A program made the translations under genes and the position numbers. 10,613 nt of DNA from Desulfotignum sp. GTDB lineage: Bacteria > Desulfobacterota > Desulfobacteria > Desulfobacterales > Desulfobacteraceae. The stretch's first letter is position 1. The number at the start of each line of letters is the position of its first letter. Below the pieces are notes generated by a model. It was not told where the DNA came from and made no database searches. It was given only the letters and a program-made list of their open reading frames with translations. Where the stretch lies: positions 1 through 10,613 of the forward strand of contig JAABSS010000439.1 of assembly GCA_011390235.1 (NCBI GenBank), read 5' to 3'. Positions 6,620-10,613 of this stretch are shown here, piece by piece.

Positions 6620-7492
6620 ATGGGAAAGATCACATCCAGAAAGGGAATTTTCAAAGAAAAATCGGCCCAGGGGGGACAGCACAAAGCAGGTGAAGTAACC
6701 CGGAGAAATTTTTTGCGCGGGGCCGGCATTTCGGTGGCTGGTTTGGCTGTAATGGGAACGACAGGCCTGGTGTTGAAAAAAAAGGCCATTGCCACCACTC
6801 AGGCCGCCCCCGGAGCCTTGCCTTATGAAAAGCTGGATCCTGAAAAGGCCATGAAAATGGCCTATGAGGGCTATTCCAAGGGAGGCTGAGGTATTGGCAC
6901 AGCCGAAGGTCTTTTCGGCTATATGGCAGAAGCGGTCGGTTCTCCATACAATGTTATTCCTCCAGCCATGTTTATCGGTTTCAGCGGCGGCATCCAGCAC
7001 TGGGGGACTATTTGCGGAGCTCTGGTAGCCCCTGTCGCCCTGATCAGCAGTGTTGTTGCGGACAAGAAAATCAGAGGTCAGATGCTCGACGAGTTAATGG
7101 CCTGGTACATCCATCACCCCTTTCCCGAGTATCAGCCCCATGGTTTGAACCTGCACAAGGTTGCAGTCGGTTCCACCCTGTGCCATATCTCCGTGAGCAA
7201 GTGGATCAATTCAGCCGATCCCCCGGTTACAGCCAAATCCAAGGAAAAAAAGGCCAGGTGCGCGGGGGTTTCCGGCGATACAGCAAGAAAAGCTGTAGAA
7301 ATATTGAATGCCTGGGCAGATACTGGCACGTTCACCGCTGTGCACAAACCTCATCCCAGTGTGGAAAACTGCATGGGATGTCACAAAGACTGTGAGGCGC
7401 CGTTCACCCAGGGCAAGGAAAACTGCCTGAGCTGTCATGGATCATCGCTGATCGACATTGAAAAATGTAAAACACACTCAGATTGCATCTGA
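6620..7492 (+). CDS. Tat-exported split-Soret-type dihaem cytochrome c, selenocysteine-containing
   Basis: I read this as one 290-residue protein with selenocysteine at residue 90, encoded by the in-frame TGA at 6887-6889. The start has AGGAGG at 6610-6615. A twin-arginine signal (TRRNFLRGAG, R28-R29, then a hydrophobic stretch to about residue 52) directs it to the periplasm. The sequence around the TGA (AYEGYSKGG-U-GIGTAEGL) aligns with the AY-G-YKGGCMYGAAEGL region of Desulfovibrio split-Soret cytochrome c as I recall it, so selenocysteine replaces a conserved cysteine. Later landmarks are WGTICGAL (C132), LCH (C188), RCAG-SGDTA (C214), and two c-type haem sites CMGCH (251-255) and CLSCH (269-273). 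Split-Soret proteins are dimers with two haems per monomer; a periplasmic redox role is expected, but the substrate is unknown. Confidence 0.88.
6887..6920 (+). promoter_or_regulatory. Bacterial SECIS element (UGA plus downstream hairpin)
   Basis: After the TGA (6887-6889), AGCCGAA (6901-6907) pairs perfectly with TTCGGCT (6914-6920) around the hexaloop GGTCTT (6908-6913). The E. coli fdhF element recognised by SelB also presents GGUCU in its apical loop. There the loop starts 18 bases after the UGA, the same distance as here. The bulged U in the fdhF upper stem is absent. Confidence 0.85.
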
Positions 7493-7502
7493 GTCTTGGG
7501 CC

Positions 7503-7877
7503 TCACCGGGCGATGGAGTCAATGACCGCATTGTGAAAAGAAAGTATTCCGGGTTCGGCCGCCGGGATTTTTTCCTGGATGGCCATCTCCCGAAGCCGGT
7601 CCATGGCCGCGGCCACATCCTCCCCGTTGGGGCATTCCATGGCACAGGTGTTGCATCCCACGCACAGCCAGATGGTGGAACAGGACAACGCTTTTTCCTT
7701 GAACCCGAACTGGATCAACCGGATGATCGCATTGGGTAAATAATCCATGTCTTCGCTGAACGGGCATCCCCTGCTGCAGGTCAGGTAGTGCCAGGGCCGG
7801 ATCAGATGGGAATGTCTCAGGTTTTCCACTTGGTCGATAAATTTCAGGGCGGAATGGTCCAGTTCAATGGGCTGTAT
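7503..7877 (-). pseudogene. HdrC-like [4Fe-4S] ferredoxin subunit, probably degraded
   Basis: The frame resembles the N-terminal part of heterodisulfide reductase subunit C-like proteins: CSRGCPFSEDMDYLPNAIIR, LIQFGFKEKAL, then WLCVGCNTCAMECPNGEDV and MDRLREMA. The second cluster motif CX2CX2CX3CP is complete. In the first, only the last two cysteines remain (CSRGC): the two expected before them read P and Y in PWHYLTC. The good ribosome site AGGAG (7884-7888) is followed after six bases by ATA (7877-7875) instead of ATG. The only GTG in frame, at 7829, has no such site and would remove conserved N-terminal residues. The protein stops at DSIAR, where relatives continue for some 60 residues. 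Three defects together suggest decay, although the frame itself is open. It converges on the selenoprotein gene, ten bases between stops. Confidence 0.6.
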
Positions 7878-7997
7878 GGGTTTCTCCTGTAATCGTTTCC
7901 GTGGGTCATGTTCAGGGTCTCTCAGTTTATCGTTCCCGTGTGACCTTGTTATTATTTATACCACACTGGAATATTAAGTTTTACGTGGATTTATAGG

Positions 7998-8026
7998 AAA
8001 AAACAATCTTCTTTGCAGATTTTTTC
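7998..8026 (-). terminator. Weak intrinsic terminator candidate after the CCG-protein operon
   Basis: On the minus strand, AATCT and AGATT form a 5-bp stem around a 7-base loop (8005-8021), followed at once by GTTTTTT. The A-run before the stem can extend the pairing. The stem is AT-rich and weak. It lies 35 to 58 bases after the stop of the iron-sulfur protein gene and would separate it from the HdrC-like remnant. Confidence 0.3.
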
Positions 8027-8055
8027 AATTTCATGTGAAAAATGCAATGATATCA

Positions 8056-9441
8056 CTATGTCTTTGATCCGCTTGTACTCAGCAGTTCAAGTGGATGAAA
8101 CACCTGCTGGGAAAACACCTGCTGCAGCTGCATGCGGCAGGAAAGGCAGTCGGTGACAAGGGTCCGGCCGGATGCGGCCGTCAGCCGTTTAAACAGGGGA
8201 CCGCCTATGGCAAGGGAATGCTTATGAAACCCGGTTTTAAATCCCAGGTGCCCCCCCATGCCGCAACAGTGCATCTCTCCGCCCACCGGGATGATGTCTG
8301 CGCCGGGCAGGGACTGGATCAGCTCCACATAGGGATGGCCGATGTTTTGTTCCCGCTGGTGGCAGGGAGCAAAATAGGCCAGGGCCCGGTCCGGGGCCTT
8401 CAGGGAGATGGAAAGCGGCCCGGCTTTGTGCCGGGCCAGCAGGTATTCTCCCAGATCCTGGACGTTCATGGACAGATCGATGCGCTGCAGGGGGTCGATG
8501 CCGGAAAAATATCCGTTATCTTTTAAAAAGGTTTTGTATATGCCCATGGGCACAAAGGTGAATTTTTCATTTCCGGATCCCACCGGCACTTGCATCCGGT
8601 TGCCCCCGGCATCGGCCCGCTGTTGAAACGCGTCTGAATAATATGCGGTTTCTTTCAGCAGTTTTTTGAAAAAATACCCGCAGGTGGGACATGAGCAGAC
8701 AATGGCGTATCCCTCCTGAATACAGGCACCAAGGGTTTCCATGTTGGCCTGTATCCTTTTTTCAGCCGTTTTCTGGGTTCCCTCCATGATCAGCGGCATG
8801 CTGCAGCAGTCCTGGGAAGGAACAAATACCTGGACCCCGTTTTGTTCCAGCAGGCCTACAGCTGCTTTGGCCACATCGGGAAACAGGTAACCTGCACTGC
8901 ACCCGGCAAAATAGGCAACCCTTGGAGCGTCCTTTTCCGCGTGTTTCACCGGTGCGCTTAACCCCCTTTTTCTGGCCCAGGCAAAAAAGTGTTTTTTCGG
9001 AAACACGGGCAAAGACCTTTGAGGATGGATATCCAGGGCTTTTTTTGCTAGTGCCGAGACAGGGTTCAGCCGGTTCATAGGATTGATCACAGCGGAAAAT
9101 CCCGCTCCCCACTGGCCGGCCTGCCGGGCATCCGATAAAAGCCTTGCGGACAGCGGCGGTTTTTTCTCTTCGGCTCTGGCAGCCTTGGCTTTTAAAACCA
9201 GCATCCGGATATCCTGGCACGGGCACAGCCCGCACAGGGTGCACAGGTCCACCAGGGATGCCATGGTCTTTTCATCCGGGGGCGTGCCGGTTTCTTCTGC
9301 CAGGTCGTGGAGGCGGTACATTTCAGGAAAAAACAGGCAGTCCTCTTCCATGTGTTCCCGGCACACCTCGCATCCGGACCGGCCGGCGCACTTTTTAAAG
9401 ATTTTCAGAACCAGGGAGGTGAAATCGCTTGCCATTTCCAT
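8056..9441 (-). CDS. GlpC/HdrD-like iron-sulfur protein with two CCG domains
   Basis: A 461-residue cytoplasmic-type iron-sulfur protein related to GlpC, HdrD and lactate-utilisation Fe-S subunits, which pass electrons between quinones, disulfides or flavoproteins. The N-terminal ferredoxin part has two cysteine groups, C18/C24/C27/C35 and C67/C70/C73/C75 (CTLCGLCPC). Their arrangement differs from the usual pair of CX2CX2CX3CP motifs. Two CCG (cysteine-rich) domains follow: C181...C212-C213 with C251 and C254, and C360...C392-C393-G with C432 and C435. These motifs can hold a non-cubane cluster in HdrB/HdrD. The ATG at 9441 overlaps the TGA of the upstream rhodanese gene (TGATG), indicating translational coupling; GGGGCGG lies just upstream. 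No membrane subunit is adjacent, apart from the MauE-like protein two genes upstream. Confidence 0.85.
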   Translation of the reverse strand: MEMASDFTSLVLKIFKKCAGRSGCEVCREHMEEDCLFFPEMYRLHDLAEETGTPPDEKTMASLVDLCTLCGLCPCQDIRMLVLKAKAARAEEKKPPLSARLLSDARQAGQWGAGFSAVINPMNRLNPVSALAKKALDIHPQRSLPVFPKKHFFAWARKRGLSAPVKHAEKDAPRVAYFAGCSAGYLFPDVAKAAVGLLEQNGVQVFVPSQDCCSMPLIMEGTQKTAEKRIQANMETLGACIQEGYAIVCSCPTCGYFFKKLLKETAYYSDAFQQRADAGGNRMQVPVGSGNEKFTFVPMGIYKTFLKDNGYFSGIDPLQRIDLSMNVQDLGEYLLARHKAGPLSISLKAPDRALAYFAPCHQREQNIGHPYVELIQSLPGADIIPVGGEMHCCGMGGHLGFKTGFHKHSLAIGGPLFKRLTAASGRTLVTDCLSCRMQLQQVFSQQVFHPLELLSTSGSKT

Positions 9442-9905
9442 CAACCGCCCCTGTTTTCCTCAAGGATTTCCATGACATTTCTGGCGCTGTCTCCCCGCAG
9501 AAACTCCGCAAGACCCAGAAGGCCGTCCACCAGGTATTTGGCATTGTACCCTTTGGTTCTCAGATATGCCATGGCCAGAATGGCCCGGTCTTTGTGGGGG
9601 CAGGCGGTCACGATGGTTTTGTCTTTGTCTATCTCGTCCAGGCGGGATGGTAGTTCGTTGAGCGGGATATGGCTGCCGAATCCCATCCGCCAGGCAGCAC
9701 TTTCTTCTTTGAACCGGATATCGACCAGCTGGATAAGCCCCTGTTCCAGACCGCTGACCAGAGATTCGCTGTTGATCTTCATCTCTTTGCGGACCTTGTA
9801 GTCGAACCCGGAAATATAGGTTTCCATAGACAATTCTGCGGCATGGACTGCAAAAGGGATGACCATCATCAGGATGGCGGCAATCGTAATGATCCGTTTT
9901 TTCAT
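9441..9905 (-). CDS. Exported single-domain rhodanese-like sulfurtransferase
   Basis: A 154-residue protein with a Sec-type signal peptide (MKKRIITIAAILMMVIPFAV, cleavage expected near HAA-E at residues 21-24), so probably periplasmic. The rhodanese domain begins with LVSGLEQGLIQLVDIR, has the HIPLNELPSRL segment and an active-site loop ACPHKDRA with catalytic C102 and R107. It ends with GYNAKYLVDGLLGLAEF, the usual 'hyperconserved glycine' region. The catalytic cysteine is present, so persulfide transfer is possible; the physiological sulfur donor is unknown. AAGGA lies nine bases before the ATG. The gene follows the MauE-like gene by 30 bases and overlaps the CCG-protein start, so all four minus-strand genes probably form one operon. 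Confidence 0.88.
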   Translation of the reverse strand: MKKRIITIAAILMMVIPFAVHAAELSMETYISGFDYKVRKEMKINSESLVSGLEQGLIQLVDIRFKEESAAWRMGFGSHIPLNELPSRLDEIDKDKTIVTACPHKDRAILAMAYLRTKGYNAKYLVDGLLGLAEFLRGDSARNVMEILEENRGG

Positions 9906-9935
9906 TGTGATGTGTCCTTTGCGATTTTTATATTT

Positions 9936-10400
9936 TTATATCAGGTGCCGTCGGGTATTTTTGACAAGCACCAATCCGGCCAGTCCCAGGGACACAATCA
10001 GGAACGAGATGTCCCGTAACAGGGTCAGAAGGGTGACGGGATTGCCATCCGGGGCCGCGGAAAAACACCCGCAACCGATATCCAGGCCCCGGGCCAGATT
10101 GAAAATGATCATTCCCACAAATAATGCCATCAACCCTGCTGCCAGGGCCGATGCCCCGGCCATCCACCGGTTGATCAGCAGGCAGAAGCCCAGGATCAGT
10201 TCCAGCCAGGGCAGTATCAGGGCGGTCAGGTTCACCAGGTATCCTGGCAGCACCTGGTAGTTGTTCACCGCCTCTGCAAACAGGTCCGGGTGGAGGATTT
10301 TGTCGATGCTGGCATAGATGAACACACAGGCCATGACCAGCCGGGTGAAGTGATAGCCTAAAGTGAGTGTGGTGTCATAAAACAGTTTTTTTTGCGGCAT
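9936..10400 (-). CDS. MauE/DoxX-family four-helix membrane protein
   Basis: A 154-residue inner-membrane protein with four predicted helices at about residues 15-33, 57-77, 82-101 and 128-147. Family features are the ASIDKILHPDLFAEAV-NYQVLP segment after helix 1, LPWLELILGFCLLI in helix 2, and RGLDIGCGCF with the cysteine pair C110-x-C112 after helix 3. MauE is needed for methylamine dehydrogenase disulfide maturation, and DoxX/DoxD relatives act with thiosulfate or thiols, so a redox role with the neighbouring rhodaneses is plausible but inferred. The start at 10400 is chosen over a longer frame because GGAGG lies five bases upstream and the extra N-terminal residues would read the preceding rhodanese gene out of frame. 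It starts 16 bases after the preceding stop. Confidence 0.87.
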   Translation of the reverse strand: MPQKKLFYDTTLTLGYHFTRLVMACVFIYASIDKILHPDLFAEAVNNYQVLPGYLVNLTALILPWLELILGFCLLINRWMAGASALAAGLMALFVGMIIFNLARGLDIGCGCFSAAPDGNPVTLLTLLRDISFLIVSLGLAGLVLVKNTRRHLI

Positions 10401-10416
10401 GGAGCCTCCGAAAAAA

Positions 10417-10613
10417 TCAGGATGACGGGGTGGTAACGGGCAGATTGTGTTCCTTCCACAGGGTCCAGCCGTTGACCAGCACCTTGACCCGGGTGAATCC
10501 CAGGTCCTTGAGAAGCATTGCCAGGTCATGGCTCAACGGACAGGCCTCCCCGTCGCAGTAGGTGATGGTCGTTGTTTCCGGGTCCAGGGTCATGATGACG
10601 GTTTCAAAAAAGT
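10417..10613 (-). CDS. Rhodanese-like protein, C-terminal part (5' part outside window)
   Basis: The last 64 residues of a rhodanese domain. The active-site loop TYCDGEACPLSHDLA contains the catalytic cysteine in a CxGxxCxxS setting, which is common in bacterial rhodaneses. It is followed by LLKDLGFTRVKVLVNGWTLW with the conserved (L/V)-G-W element and a short tail. The frame is open to the edge of the window, so its length and any signal peptide are unknown. It is the first visible gene of the minus-strand operon and lies 16 bases upstream of the MauE-like gene. Two rhodaneses flanking a MauE-like membrane protein suggest sulfur handling on one or both sides of the membrane. Confidence 0.85.
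   Translation of the reverse strand, partial: FFETVIMTLDPETTTITYCDGEACPLSHDLAMLLKDLGFTRVKVLVNGWTLWKEHNLPVTTPSS

Noticed and set aside
6923..7492. Independent gene starting at the ATG 6923 after the TGA
   Set aside because: There is no ribosome binding site before it, it would lack a signal peptide although it carries two c-type haem motifs, and the family similarity begins before this ATG and crosses the TGA.
8021..8042. TTTTTCA-N8-TGAAAAA inverted repeat
   Set aside because: A/T-run repeats of this size are common by chance in AT-rich intergenic DNA, and no regulator site of this form is known to me.
8100..8126. Short direct repeat ACACCTGCTG in the 3' end of the CCG-protein gene
   Set aside because: It encodes a repeated QQVF in the protein and is too short to suggest an attachment site or mobile element.
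9936..10529. Longer start for the MauE-like gene (197 residues)
   Set aside because: The extra N-terminus overlaps the rhodanese coding region out of frame. The ATG at 10400 has GGAGG directly upstream.

Overview
The window looks like chromosomal DNA of a strictly anaerobic sulfate-reducing deltaproteobacterium (Desulfobacterota, Desulfobacteraceae-like). This is inferred from gene content, not from a search: a tungsten/molybdenum aldehyde ferredoxin oxidoreductase, a split-Soret-type cytochrome c, HdrC/HdrD-like iron-sulfur proteins and selenocysteine use. There is no rRNA, tRNA, CRISPR array or recognisable insertion sequence.

Left part (1-1000, mixed strands). The 3' end of a zeta-toxin-like P-loop protein is followed by a small DksA/TraR zinc-finger protein. 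Behind it, on the minus strand, lie fragments of toxin-antitoxin genes. A UPF0175 antitoxin start is joined by an internal deletion to the C-terminal part of a DUF3368 PIN-like toxin. That toxin in turn runs into what looks like a piece of an addiction-module antidote gene.

Arsenic operon (1086-5132, plus strand). A palindromic operator precedes arsR, a thioredoxin-type arsC, an acr3 arsenite permease and an AOR-family oxidoreductase. arsR/arsC and acr3/AOR overlap by a few bases, so they are probably translationally coupled. Together they would sense arsenite, reduce arsenate and export arsenite. The role of the AOR is unknown. Directly after its stop sits a frameshifted C-terminal remnant of an Lgt-like membrane enzyme.

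Redox region (5563-7492, plus strand). A LysR-type regulator precedes the most notable gene. This is a Tat-exported dihaem split-Soret-type cytochrome whose reading frame is interrupted by one in-frame UGA, exactly where relatives have a conserved cysteine. A 7-bp hairpin with a GGUCUU loop starts 11 nt after the UGA and has the layout of a bacterial SECIS element. I read it as a single 290-residue selenoprotein.

Right part (7503-10613, minus strand). A probable operon reads rhodanese (partial), MauE/DoxX-like membrane protein, exported rhodanese, and a GlpC/HdrD-like CCG-domain iron-sulfur protein. This suggests sulfur or thiol redox traffic across the membrane. Downstream is a degraded HdrC-like ferredoxin with no standard start codon at its ribosome binding site, two missing cluster cysteines and a shortened C-terminus. 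The four degraded loci mark this as a rearranged accessory region.
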